From an uncultured Clostridia bacterium (lineage in GTDB: Bacteria; Bacillota; Clostridia; Oscillospirales; Acutalibacteraceae): 42,454 bases of DNA. The notes beneath the pieces were generated by a model. That model did no database searches, was not told where the DNA came from, and was given only the letters and a program-made list of their open reading frames with translations. The position numbers and the translations under genes are program-made. Where the stretch lies: assembly GCA_947169745.1 (NCBI GenBank), contig CAMVQZ010000009.1, positions 1-42,454 of the forward strand. The letters run 5' to 3'. Shown here piece after piece: positions 27,910-37,747 of this stretch (position 1 is its first letter; each line of letters begins with the position of its first letter).

Positions 27910-30900
27910 TTATGATTTACTCACTCCTCCCTTTTTCTCTCTGATAAGGCTTGCGCCCTGAAGCTTCTTTTTGTATATCACTAACGCTGCGCCTGCAAGG
28001 GCTACCGCGATAATGCCAAGAGGTGTGAGCCATATGATCGGCGTTCCGCCGGTGGTGGGCATGACGATCTGCTGAGGATCGTTTTTGTTTGTGACTGTCA
28101 GCGTTCCTGTGCTGCCGTCATTTTCAAGGCTTACATTGCTTGAATATGTAACTATGAATTTGTTATCATATTTATCGTTTGCGCCAAGCTCGTTTCCGTT
28201 TTTATTCCTTTCCACTATCTTATATGTGTAATTAGTGGGAAGTCTTGTTATAGTCTGTGTCCAACCGTCTTCACTCTGTAAAGTGATATCCGACACGTCT
28301 GTATTGTCGATATCCTTAGCCTTCTGCCATGTGCTTCCGCTGTCGCTGGAATAATACAGCACAACGCCTATACTTGTTCCTACATTCAGCTCAGTCATCC
28401 GCTCATCGCTCAGATCACTTGTGCCGTCGCTGTCCTTCCAGGCTTTTTTTATCGTCAGGCTGCCCTTGGGGATGACCCTGTTGGTGACCTGAATAAGATC
28501 TATGGTACTGTCGTTGGATTCACCGCTTCCGGTTGTACCGCTGGCGCCGATGTAGTAATTATCTACGGTCTTGGTGTTATCAGAGAATCTCACAGCTCCC
28601 TGCTGACTATATCCGGCTTTGGCAGTCTCGGTAACATTATATTTAAGCCCCACCGGGAAGCCCTCCAGTATCACATCATTTGCATAAGGCGATCCGTCGC
28701 TGGGCTTGACATTGACCCTGAGGGAGTAGACATTATTTGTATCCTTTTCCCATAAAACCTGAGTCTTTGTAGCCGGCGTTCCCGCGAGATGGGCAGTTAT
28801 CGGATAACTACCGATGTAGCCCTTATTAGCAGGCATGGATGTTACAGTTACTGTATACTCAAATTCCTCATTGCTTGTTATAGCCTGACCGCTTGCATTC
28901 TGAAGATTCTTCCTGAGTCTTATTGCACCGGTCTTGACTTTGTTGAATACATCAGCTTCTGTATCACTTGTTATCTCGGTGACTGCGATATTTCCGTTTG
29001 AGTCAAATTCCAGATTCTTTGAGCTGCTCTTGTCGAGTGTATAATCTGCGTCCGCAGCCTCTACTATCTGGTATTTGGTTCCCACCGGAATACCTTTGAT
29101 AGTGATTGATTCGTTGGCCTTCAGCTGTACGGTAACTGTCTTATTATTGCTTGTGTTATCGTAGGTAAAGCTGTCCGAATTACTTCCGAAGGTGGAAGCG
29201 GTTGAACCATCATTCTTATAATATCTTATCTCTGAGGTGTTTATCTTGCTGACAGCAGTCGCGCTGTCGTCACCGAACACGCCTGTGAATTTTATAGTAA
29301 ATGTAAACTTCTTTCCCTCAGGAGCTTCAACAGCCGTCATATACTTCGCAAGTCTCAGATCTGCTGTATTGACTGCATTGATTATTACCTGTCTCAGGTA
29401 TACGTTTGTATTTGTAGCCTGTTCCGGGTCACTGAGCATAAATGTTGTAGAGATATCCTTTGTTTGTTCATTTACGCTTCTCTGTAAGTTTACAACGCTA
29501 TTGTTACTGTAATTTGACAAACCTGCTTTAAGTGTCTTTTCAGTGCCTGTGCTCGTCTCGTACATATCATCCGCATGCTTGAGAGTAGGTGTACTGATCT
29601 TTGCCACATCCTCGCCCTTATAGATACCGGGTGAGGGAAGCATTGTCAGTCCGCCCATATCATCATTGGAACCGGTCTTTACAAAAGTGGTATAATACTT
29701 GCTTACAGTTCGTCCGCTTGCCTGGTCAACATAGTCACCGTCCGTCAGCCTCGACCCGGAGGTCGCAGTGGACATTGTGGGCGAGGACAGCTTATCCAGC
29801 TGAGTTACTCTTATACTGCTGTTTGCGGCAAACTGATTACTCAGAGTGGACATTTCGCCGTATTGCAGGGAAATGATATTTGAATTACCGGTACTATTGT
29901 ACTTTCTTGTATCAAATATTGTAGGTATAGTATTATTTCCGCTGAGAGCAAACATATCCTCAAGCATATATGTTACACCCTGAGAACCATCCGTTGTTGA
30001 TACAAGAGGCTTATAGCCGTTGCTGTCCTCAGCAACTCCGGTGTTAAAGTTATAGGTGTGGGTGTCTTTAATGGTTTTGGTTATATTTGTTCCCCAAGTC
30101 CACGAACAATCTTTACTATTACCCCAAGCGGTTACATTAAGCCTATTATTGCTTGACAGTGAGGACATCTGCATTCCAGTCACTCTATTCCAATATGGAC
30201 TATTCGAATCCATAATTTCATTGGCATTTTCGTTGATGTAAGTCGCAAATACACTTTTCGGACTATTACTATTTGTCGACTGATCAGCATACGATTTTCC
30301 CGAAGCCGCTGGAGGTTCACGCCAAATTTGAAAACCTCCATACTTGTCCAGATCTTCTGCACTTATCCTATACAAATTTGTACCAGCCGACTTAAAAAAC
30401 CTTAATTCTCCGGTATAAGAACCAGTACCACCGTATAAATACGCTGCAAAAACAGCCCCATCACTAGCCCATCCCGTAAGCGAACTGATATCCAGATACA
30501 AATAATCCGGATCCATCACCGTCTGGGAACTAATGCTTGTAGTGTTATTAAGTGCCGTGGTCTTTGATGTTCCGCTTTCGCCGTTGGAACGATTCGTAGT
30601 TCCTATTACAGGATTCTCGAAAGCGCTTCCTACAGCCTCAGCTGTATTCTTGTTCTCATATGTGTAATTGAAGATATCGCTGTCTGCAACAAACTTTGTA
30701 GCAGCGGAGAAGCCGTCATTGACTTTTCCGAAATCAGTATCCTCCTGCAGCTGAACCTTTGTGATATTTGTAGGAAGGTTGAACATACAATAGAGGTTGG
30801 AATTCAGCATTCCGCGCTCCATATAGAACATTGTTATCGTATGCTCGCCTTCCTTCAGCCTGCTTGCCCAGTCGCCGCCGCTGAGAGAATTAGTTATCGA

Positions 30901-33588
30901 GGGCTGTCCGTTTGTCTGCATAGCAGCCGAATACGAAGCGCCTGCGCTTATCCATGAGGTCTTGTTTGCAAAATTGATCTCACCAACAGCGTTCTTGTGA
31001 GCGCCGCCCATATCCAGGATAAGCTTACCGTCCAGGAAAACCCAAACGTCATCGTCTCCCTGGAATGTAAAGGTGATAGGCGTTCCGTTTGCACTGCCGT
31101 TAACAGTTCCTGTCTCCGTCATATAGAAATCAATATCATATCTGATACCGAAGCCATAGTGTAGATCTTCGCGGTCATAATAGTGATTGTTGCTGGATTT
31201 TCCCGGATCATTGAAGGGGAACAGTCCATAGGTTCTTCCCTTGTTGGTGTCCTCATTGCTTCCGTCTTCGCCGTAATTATCGTATACCATATACTTATAG
31301 TCACCTTTTACGGCTGCGTCATTATGCTTAGCAAGATATGTGCTGCCATTGCTCTCAGTAACTCTTACGCTGTATTTCTGAGAATCAAAAAGATAATAAT
31401 TACCGGAGTAAGGCTTATTGTTGTCACTGAGGAGCATTCCGTTCTTATCAACATCGCTTATAAACTTGATGTCCGAGGAATCTATCTCAAAGAACGGGAA
31501 GTCGAGATTTTCATATGTCGTCAGATAATCTTCCTTGTCTATCCGAGCGCCCTGGCTTGTATCATATGTACCAGTCCACTGGGTTTTGTCAAAATAGGGA
31601 ACTGATACGTTTGAATTACTGTTTGACATCAGTCTGCCGCCACGGTTAAAGGTGCTTGCATCGCTCCCCTCAAGGTAGCTGCCCACAAGTCCCTGTGCGA
31701 CCGCATCATAAGGCTTATATCCTGTATCCTGACGTTCATTTCTGAATGCAAGGTTTGCACCCCAAACAAAATTATTCAGTTTATTGCCAAAACCAAAATG
31801 TGTCCAGAAACCATTTTCCTGTTGATCAGAAATCCAATACCTTTGATCCAATCCGTAATATGAGTTGTTACCTGCCCTCTGGTTTTGTGCTGTAGTTGTA
31901 CTGTAAGCGCCCTGTGATGTACTAAACTGTCCATTGTCATCAAGAGGCAGCCAGAACTGACCCAGATACATAGGCGATGAGGTGCCGCCGTACTGTGAAG
32001 CGCTCAAAAATTCGTTTATTGCGAGATACGGGCGCTTTGAAACTGCGTTTTTGGAGCTTTCCGTCACAGTCTGACGGCTATTTCCGTTAACATCACATGT
32101 TGTATATGTATACTGTGAATTATTGAATTTATCATACTGATAGTCAAAGAAGTCTGCCTTTACAGTCATATACTTCTGACCGTTCAGTTCATTGATACCC
32201 TGTACGGTTCTTGTATCTGTTACCTGAGCTGCATCGCCAAAGGCAAGGACACAAAGATCCTTTGAAAGATCATCCCATACAAGATTGTAGATATCATATT
32301 TACCTTTTTCCGAATCATAGCAGCGTATAGTAAATATTGTTCCTGCCGGAAGACCTGTTGTCGGATCAGGAAAATCATTGACAACATAGGAAGCATTACC
32401 GCTGGTTTTATTCGGGTTGCCGTCCGGATCAAGACATGTAACACTGTATGTTGTGCCTCCGGTTATAGCGCCGGTGTAATGATCTACTGTACCGCCGATA
32501 ATTACTTTTATATTGCTGGCGTCTCCATACTGTGCAAAGCCCTTCTTTTCGCCTGTGCCCTTTTCAAGATAAAGAGTCTTGCTGCCGCTGACAGCCGCCG
32601 GCTGTGGGAAAGAGCTGGCATTGAAGGTAAGGGTCTTATTATCAGCGTCGTCAACATACTGAGGCTTGGAGGATCCGAACTGAGTGATACCGTATTTAAC
32701 GATCTTTCCGATACACTTACTCTGACTTACATCATTCGTGAACGGATAATCCTTTATCAGTGTACCTGTTTCCGAATTGCTGTATGCACCGCTGATCACG
32801 GTATCGCCGCTGTAATTATCAAGATTGGAGAAGGTATCGTTAAATCCGTTTATCTGTCTCCTGATAATTTTTATATCCGAATAGGGAGTTGTTCCTGACG
32901 CTACCGAAGGTATCGTATAAGTAACTCCGAAATTCCTCGCTGATATCACCTGATTCGGATGATCTGTGTAACTGCTGAGATAAATATTTGTTCCGTCATC
33001 GCTGTAATACAAAAGGTCAAATGCCACTGACTGAGAAGTCAGATTGGCGATCTGGAAGGTTTTTCCGGCATAATCTGTTTTTGTTACCTTTAATGTCGTA
33101 GTCCACGTCTGCCAGTAACCGTCCTGCTCAGTACCTGTAGCATAAAATACGTTTTTATCCTTGATCTGTACGCCGTTTCTTCTTGCAGATCTGTTCCAGT
33201 GAGCCTGATTATTGGGATAGCCTGAAAAGGATATGTACTTGCCTATATCACTGGAGGGAAGCTCTAATTTCCACAGCTTTGCAGCGCTGTTATCCGGATC
33301 CCTTACTGAAGGAAGGTTGGTCTCCGTCATCGTCTGCGAGAAATACAGCGGAGTGACGCCCTGGTCACTAGAGTCCGCATTGCTGCTCACAACATAGTAA
33401 ACTGTCATACCGTTAGACCATCCGTTTGACGAATGTCCGGATCCACCGGTATCAAAGTATATCGTAACCGTATCCGCTGCATCGACCTTCCCATTCTCCA
33501 GCACCAGCGGAAACACACTCGCCAGCATCAGCAGTGCGCACATGAGAAATGCCGTAAGCCGGAACTTTACAGTTTTTCTGTTATTCAT
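27910..33588 (-). CDS. Giant pilus tip adhesin with fibro-slime domain and Cna_B repeats (1892 aa)
   Basis: Fibro-slime signature FTFQGDDDVWVFLDGKLILDMGGAHKNAVGEINF; C-terminal Cna_B-like repeats; MPTTG sorting signal + TM. Confidence 0.88.
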   Translation of the reverse strand: MNNRKTVKFRLTAFLMCALLMLASVFPLVLENGKVDAADTVTIYFDTGGSGHSSNGWSNGMTVYYVVSSNADSSDQGVTPLYFSQTMTETNLPSVRDPDNSAAKLWKLELPSSDIGKYISFSGYPNNQAHWNRSARRNGVQIKDKNVFYATGTEQDGYWQTWTTTLKVTKTDYAGKTFQIANLTSQSVAFDLLYYSDDGTNIYLSSYTDHPNQVISARNFGVTYTIPSVASGTTPYSDIKIIRRQINGFNDTFSNLDNYSGDTVISGAYSNSETGTLIKDYPFTNDVSQSKCIGKIVKYGITQFGSSKPQYVDDADNKTLTFNASSFPQPAAVSGSKTLYLEKGTGEKKGFAQYGDASNIKVIIGGTVDHYTGAITGGTTYSVTCLDPDGNPNKTSGNASYVVNDFPDPTTGLPAGTIFTIRCYDSEKGKYDIYNLVWDDLSKDLCVLAFGDAAQVTDTRTVQGINELNGQKYMTVKADFFDYQYDKFNNSQYTYTTCDVNGNSRQTVTESSKNAVSKRPYLAINEFLSASQYGGTSSPMYLGQFWLPLDDNGQFSTSQGAYSTTTAQNQRAGNNSYYGLDQRYWISDQQENGFWTHFGFGNKLNNFVWGANLAFRNERQDTGYKPYDAVAQGLVGSYLEGSDASTFNRGGRLMSNSNSNVSVPYFDKTQWTGTYDTSQGARIDKEDYLTTYENLDFPFFEIDSSDIKFISDVDKNGMLLSDNNKPYSGNYYLFDSQKYSVRVTESNGSTYLAKHNDAAVKGDYKYMVYDNYGEDGSNEDTNKGRTYGLFPFNDPGKSSNNHYYDREDLHYGFGIRYDIDFYMTETGTVNGSANGTPITFTFQGDDDVWVFLDGKLILDMGGAHKNAVGEINFANKTSWISAGASYSAAMQTNGQPSITNSLSGGDWASRLKEGEHTITMFYMERGMLNSNLYCMFNLPTNITKVQLQEDTDFGKVNDGFSAATKFVADSDIFNYTYENKNTAEAVGSAFENPVIGTTNRSNGESGTSKTTALNNTTSISSQTVMDPDYLYLDISSLTGWASDGAVFAAYLYGGTGSYTGELRFFKSAGTNLYRISAEDLDKYGGFQIWREPPAASGKSYADQSTNSNSPKSVFATYINENANEIMDSNSPYWNRVTGMQMSSLSSNNRLNVTAWGNSKDCSWTWGTNITKTIKDTHTYNFNTGVAEDSNGYKPLVSTTDGSQGVTYMLEDMFALSGNNTIPTIFDTRKYNSTGNSNIISLQYGEMSTLSNQFAANSSIRVTQLDKLSSPTMSTATSGSRLTDGDYVDQASGRTVSKYYTTFVKTGSNDDMGGLTMLPSPGIYKGEDVAKISTPTLKHADDMYETSTGTEKTLKAGLSNYSNNSVVNLQRSVNEQTKDISTTFMLSDPEQATNTNVYLRQVIINAVNTADLRLAKYMTAVEAPEGKKFTFTIKFTGVFGDDSATAVSKINTSEIRYYKNDGSTASTFGSNSDSFTYDNTSNNKTVTVQLKANESITIKGIPVGTKYQIVEAADADYTLDKSSSKNLEFDSNGNIAVTEITSDTEADVFNKVKTGAIRLRKNLQNASGQAITSNEEFEYTVTVTSMPANKGYIGSYPITAHLAGTPATKTQVLWEKDTNNVYSLRVNVKPSDGSPYANDVILEGFPVGLKYNVTETAKAGYSQQGAVRFSDNTKTVDNYYIGASGTTGSGESNDSTIDLIQVTNRVIPKGSLTIKKAWKDSDGTSDLSDERMTELNVGTSIGVVLYYSSDSGSTWQKAKDIDNTDVSDITLQSEDGWTQTITRLPTNYTYKIVERNKNGNELGANDKYDNKFIVTYSSNVSLENDGSTGTLTVTNKNDPQQIVMPTTGGTPIIWLTPLGIIAVALAGAALVIYKKKLQGASLIREKKGGVSKS

Positions 33589-33709
33589 ATTAGGTTCCCC
33601 CTTCTTGTCTGTTCCTTGATAAGCTTGATTGTTGCTTCATTGTAATGCTTTGTTTTATTCTCTCAAAGATTTATACAAAAAATCCATTCCGAATTAGAAA
33701 TCTATGTTT

Positions 33710-33738
33710 ATAATATCACAACACGATAGAGAAGTCAA
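33710..33738 (-). promoter_or_regulatory. Candidate sigma-A promoter for the pilus operon
   Basis: On the minus strand TTGACT - 17 bp - TATTAT. Confidence 0.6.
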
Positions 33739-33820
33739 TAATAATCCTCCCTGATTCTTTTCGGATTTATAGCGTTATGCTTTAAAAAAATTCCATATCA
33801 TCCGTCACTTTAGTTATTAT

Positions 33821-33868
33821 ATACAACATCATTGTATCACTTCTTTGTTCCATACAACATCTTGTATG
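33821..33868. promoter_or_regulatory. Tandem palindromic operator-like sites
   Basis: ATACAA-CATCA-TTGTAT (33821-33837) and CATACAA-CATC-TTGTATG (33851-33868), centres about 30.5 bp apart. Confidence 0.55.
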
Positions 33869-34045
33869 GTTCCTGTTTAGTTCCTTTTTAGGTTGTACTT
33901 CGTTCACTTTCTGGATTTTTTAATTTTTTCTAAAACCTCCCTCAGGCCTCAAGCCAGAAATTAACAAATATTCTGTGCAAGCTCTTTACATTATAATCGG
34001 AAATATAGTAGAATAGATACAGTTAATAATCCGGGGTGATATATA

Positions 34046-35914
34046 ATGAAATACCTGAAATACATTAAATATATTTGTCTTGTAGTAACCTGTCTGCTGG
34101 CGCTCCTTGTTATGTCCTCCTGCAGCCATTCCGAATCCCAGAAGGTCACCTACGAAACGCAGCTCAGCTTCTCAAAAGCCTTTGCCGGAACGCGGACTGT
34201 CAAGGTCACATATCCGTCATCGGTTGTCTCTCCCGGTTCGGACAAAGCGGATACTCTTGACAGACTTATCCGTACAAACTGTCCCGAGGTTATGAAATAC
34301 AGCTCCGACACCTCAACCGGAAGTATAGTCTATACCTTTGAACTGCCGTTTTCTTCTTTTTCTGATTATAATTCTAAGCTTACATCCGTTCTGGGCTCCC
34401 GGCCTGTTGTTACCTTTGCAAATCCGGACACCGTCCTCACTCAGGGCTGGCGGATAGAGGAAACCTTTCAGAGCTCACAGCTTTTCGGATGGCTGACTAC
34501 TGCCGCTCATGCAGAACAGATAAGTGACTTCGATCTGGAAACCGCCGAGCCCAACACAACAGTAGTCTTTGCCGGCAGCTCCACCACATCAGATCCTGCA
34601 ATCTCTATAAACAAGTTATCCGGCTATCCCATCAAGAAAATACTCATAGAAACAGTCAACAAAAAAACAGTCTACGACAGAACAGTTACCTTTCAGGTCT
34701 CACAGAAAACCTTTGATTCCCTTGGCGACAAGCTCACTGAATATTTCAAATCCATCACCTATCCGGGCACCCAGATAGAATGGCGGGTAGAAAACAACGA
34801 GTACTCATATACAGTGTATTTCACAGATATAACCGCAAAACAGCTGGAGGGATACACAAATAAACTCTTCTCCTCCGTCTACGGCGACGCTTCATACGTT
34901 GACAAAACAGTGGGCAGCACTGCTCTGGCATATCAGAACAGCTTCACAGAAACCCTGGATTTTTCAAATTATATCTCTGACAACAACTCCGACGTCCCGG
35001 TAGAATACAGGTATTCCATAAAGGACAATGCCCAGCTGGATGAATGCCGGGTATACCAGAACTTTGAATGGGTCAATTCTGACTCCCTTCTCGATGACAA
35101 CGATCCGGGTAAGCTGGTAGCCATCAGCAACAAAAGCTCATCCCTTACACTAAAGATAAATGACGGCAAGCAGTATATCCCACGGAGCATCGATATTACC
35201 CTGACCCCGTTGGACGGAGATCAGCTCAAAAAGACCTTTTCCTTTGTCTATGATATAGCTCAGGGCGGCACAGAGGCCTGCGATTACACCGCTGGTTACT
35301 TCAAAGGCCTGGGAGTACAGACAGAGCAGATCGTAAAGGACGGCAACAAGCTCTGCAATATATACTTTACCGGCAACCCGACAGAGCTTAATTCCAAGAT
35401 ATCAAATATTTTCGGCGACTCCAATCTTATATCAGCTTCTTCATACGTACCCTCTATGACGCTGCGCACAACAAAGCATATCGAGGATCATGTAGATATG
35501 TCTGACCTTCTGGTAGGTAAAAACACAGACACCCCGGTCACATATACCCTCATTCCGAACAAGGGTGAGCAGGCTCGTTCTTTGTCCCTGATTCGTACAG
35601 GTGCCAGCGAAACACTCTACGGCGAAACTAACAGTGACGGAAACTACACCCTGAAGCTGGGAGGAACATCAGGAGATTTCAAAGCTGACGTATCCGCAGC
35701 AAATGTCTCTGATATAATAGTATTCTGTGCAATCTCACTCATCGTAGTCCTTATTGCTGTGGGACTGATATTCTTCCTGCGCAGCAGAAAGCCCGGTGTC
35801 ATGTCCCTTGGCGCCGGAGAGGATCCGAAAAAAACTCTGCCCGGATCAGGAGAAAAAACTCCCCGGAAGAGACTGACCTCCCGGAACTCAGGAAAAAAGG
35901 ATGGTAAAAAATGA
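34046..35914 (+). CDS. Lipoprotein with three related modules and a C-terminal TM helix; unknown function
   Basis: Lipobox VMSSC; three ~150-aa modules each ending with a ...Y.FTF/IYFTG...L..KL/I..FG... pattern; TM near the C-terminus and basic tail. Confidence 0.75.
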   Translation: MKYLKYIKYICLVVTCLLALLVMSSCSHSESQKVTYETQLSFSKAFAGTRTVKVTYPSSVVSPGSDKADTLDRLIRTNCPEVMKYSSDTSTGSIVYTFELPFSSFSDYNSKLTSVLGSRPVVTFANPDTVLTQGWRIEETFQSSQLFGWLTTAAHAEQISDFDLETAEPNTTVVFAGSSTTSDPAISINKLSGYPIKKILIETVNKKTVYDRTVTFQVSQKTFDSLGDKLTEYFKSITYPGTQIEWRVENNEYSYTVYFTDITAKQLEGYTNKLFSSVYGDASYVDKTVGSTALAYQNSFTETLDFSNYISDNNSDVPVEYRYSIKDNAQLDECRVYQNFEWVNSDSLLDDNDPGKLVAISNKSSSLTLKINDGKQYIPRSIDITLTPLDGDQLKKTFSFVYDIAQGGTEACDYTAGYFKGLGVQTEQIVKDGNKLCNIYFTGNPTELNSKISNIFGDSNLISASSYVPSMTLRTTKHIEDHVDMSDLLVGKNTDTPVTYTLIPNKGEQARSLSLIRTGASETLYGETNSDGNYTLKLGGTSGDFKADVSAANVSDIIVFCAISLIVVLIAVGLIFFLRSRKPGVMSLGAGEDPKKTLPGSGEKTPRKRLTSRNSGKKDGKK

Positions 35915-36579
35915 TAAGTCTATGCATTTTTGATCTTGACGGAACACTGATTAATTCGCTCTATGATCTTGCTGACGCAATGAACCACGCCCTTTCAAAA
36001 AATGGTTTACCGGCTATCGAAAGGGACAACTACAAGCTTCTTGTAGGAAACGGCGTTTCTGTTTTAGCGGACAGAGCCATGGGCACAGCCGAAGGATCGG
36101 AAAGCGAGCTGAAAAACAGAATTTTAAAGGATTTCAACGAATACTATTCCCGTCACAACAAGGATATGACCCGACCCTATGAGGGGATAGAGGAGCTTCT
36201 GGCTGAGCTGGAGGGCTGCGGCGTCAGATATGCGGTACTTTCAAACAAGCCGGATCATTTCACAAAGGAGCTTATACACACCCTTTTCCCGGAACGAAGC
36301 TTTGCCTGTATATGGGGCAAAAAGGAAGGCTATCCCACAAAGCCGGATCCGGCCTCTGTCCTTGCTGTCATAGACAGGACCGGTGTCAGAAAGGATGAAT
36401 GTATCTACATAGGAGACAGCAATGTGGATATACAGACTGCGAAAAACGCAGGGCTGAAAAGCATCGGGGTCAGCTGGGGCTTTCGCACTCTGAGCGAACT
36501 CACCTCCGCCGGCTGCGATTTTATTGCCCACAAGCCCGGAGATATCCTGAATCTGATACGAGGTGTCAATAATGCCTGA
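35911..36579 (+). CDS. HAD-family phosphatase (phosphoglycolate phosphatase-like)
   Basis: CIFDLDGTLINSLYDL, VLSNKPDHFTKEL, KPDPASVL, YIGDSNVDIQTAKNAG. Confidence 0.92.
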   Translation: MISLCIFDLDGTLINSLYDLADAMNHALSKNGLPAIERDNYKLLVGNGVSVLADRAMGTAEGSESELKNRILKDFNEYYSRHNKDMTRPYEGIEELLAELEGCGVRYAVLSNKPDHFTKELIHTLFPERSFACIWGKKEGYPTKPDPASVLAVIDRTGVRKDECIYIGDSNVDIQTAKNAGLKSIGVSWGFRTLSELTSAGCDFIAHKPGDILNLIRGVNNA

Positions 36580-37231
36580 ATGTAAAACCAATTATCAGCT
36601 GATACTGGATAAAAAGCTATCAGAAATAACAAAGGAGGGGCTTCGCCCCTCTCTGCTTTTGCACAGCTGCTGCGCTCCCTGCAGCAGCTATGTTCTGGAA
36701 TATCTCACCAGGTATTTTGATATCACAGTTTTTTATTACAACCCAAATATTTCTCCTGAAAAGGAATACCTCCACAGAACGGAGGAAATAAAAAGACTGA
36801 TCCGGGAGATGTGTCCCCAGGTAAAAATCATAGAGGGGAAATATGAGCCGGAAAAGTTTATGGAAATATCAAAGGGACTTGAAAAAGAACCGGAGAGAGG
36901 CGCACGCTGCACAAAATGCTTCCGGCTGCGGCTGGAGGAAAGCGCAAAAAAAGCAAGAGAGATAAATGCGGATTATTTTACCACCACCCTTTCCATATCG
37001 CCGCTGAAAAACGCCCGGCTTCTCAACGAGCTGGGCAGGGAGCTGGCTGAAAAGTATTCCGTACCCTACCTGTATTCCGATTTCAAAAAGCGGGGCGGCT
37101 ATAAGCGCAGCATTGAGCTTTCCGCCGAATACGGGCTTTACCGGCAGGATTTCTGCGGCTGCGCATTTTCAAAGGCAGAAGCAGAGGAAAGAAAACGCCG
37201 GCAGCGTGACGATACACCCATATTCGCGTAA
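36563..37231 (+). CDS. queH: Epoxyqueuosine reductase QueH (DUF208)
   Basis: LLHSCCAPCSSYVLEYL...FYYNPNISPEKEYLHRTEEIKRL...RCTKCFRLRLEESAKKA...YRQDFCGCAFS. Confidence 0.92.
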   Translation: MSIMPECKTNYQLILDKKLSEITKEGLRPSLLLHSCCAPCSSYVLEYLTRYFDITVFYYNPNISPEKEYLHRTEEIKRLIREMCPQVKIIEGKYEPEKFMEISKGLEKEPERGARCTKCFRLRLEESAKKAREINADYFTTTLSISPLKNARLLNELGRELAEKYSVPYLYSDFKKRGGYKRSIELSAEYGLYRQDFCGCAFSKAEAEERKRRQRDDTPIFA

Positions 37232-37290
37232 CCGTTCGGTCGTGCGTACATATACTCTCGTGGCTCGGCATCCGGCGCGCGTAAAAATGG
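37216..37290 (+). repeat. Partial/degenerate third copy of the tail of the GC-rich repeat
   Basis: CCCATATTCGCGTAACCG...TTCGGTCGTGCGTACATATACTCTCGTGGCTCGGC resembles 41992-42057 CCCGTGTTCGCGTTATCG...CTCGGTCGTGCGTAAACACACTTTCGTGCCGCGGC. Confidence 0.6.
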
Positions 37291-37323
37291 ACAATGAAAA
37301 ACGAAAAATGGAAAATTGTGGTA

Positions 37324-37439
37324 GTCGCTGTCGCTCCTTTTATAGTGAGCTTTTGCGTGAGTGGTGCCAAGTACGAAACCGGGCACTCAATAAAATTTTC
37401 TGTTACGAATAAGCTTACTATAAACCGGAGCGCAGCGAC
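37324..37439. repeat. Imperfect inverted-repeat element (second small family)
   Basis: GTCGCTGTCGCTCCTTTTATAGTGAGCTTTT and AATAAGCTTACTATAAACCGGAGCGCAGCGAC form ~30-bp imperfect terminal inverted repeats. Confidence 0.55.
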
Positions 37440-37453
37440 CCTTCATTTTCAAT

Positions 37454-37632
37454 TTAAGGCAACACCGCACAGAGATTGCGCGTCAGATTTCGAGCATAAT
37501 TTTTTGTCAGATTGACAAAATCGACGCAGGAATACTGACGTATTTCAAGGAGATTTTGGCGAAAATGACGGAAAATTCGCCGAAAGATGGCGTGCAAAGC
37601 TGACAGGCGGTCTCCCAGCGGTGTTGCCTTAA
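37454..37632. mobile_element. MITE-like element, copy 2 (179 bp, opposite orientation)
   Basis: Reverse complement is about 175/179 identical to 2773-2951 by eye; same TTAAGGCAACACCGC ends. Confidence 0.85.
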
Positions 37633-37747
37633 TAAAGCTTGCCCGTTATGATTTTATACCAAGGAAAACGAAAAGCCGGTGAATCCAATGATTCATCGGC
37701 TTCTGTTGTTTTACTGATTTTTTTCTTATTGGGGGGCTCCTCATTTT

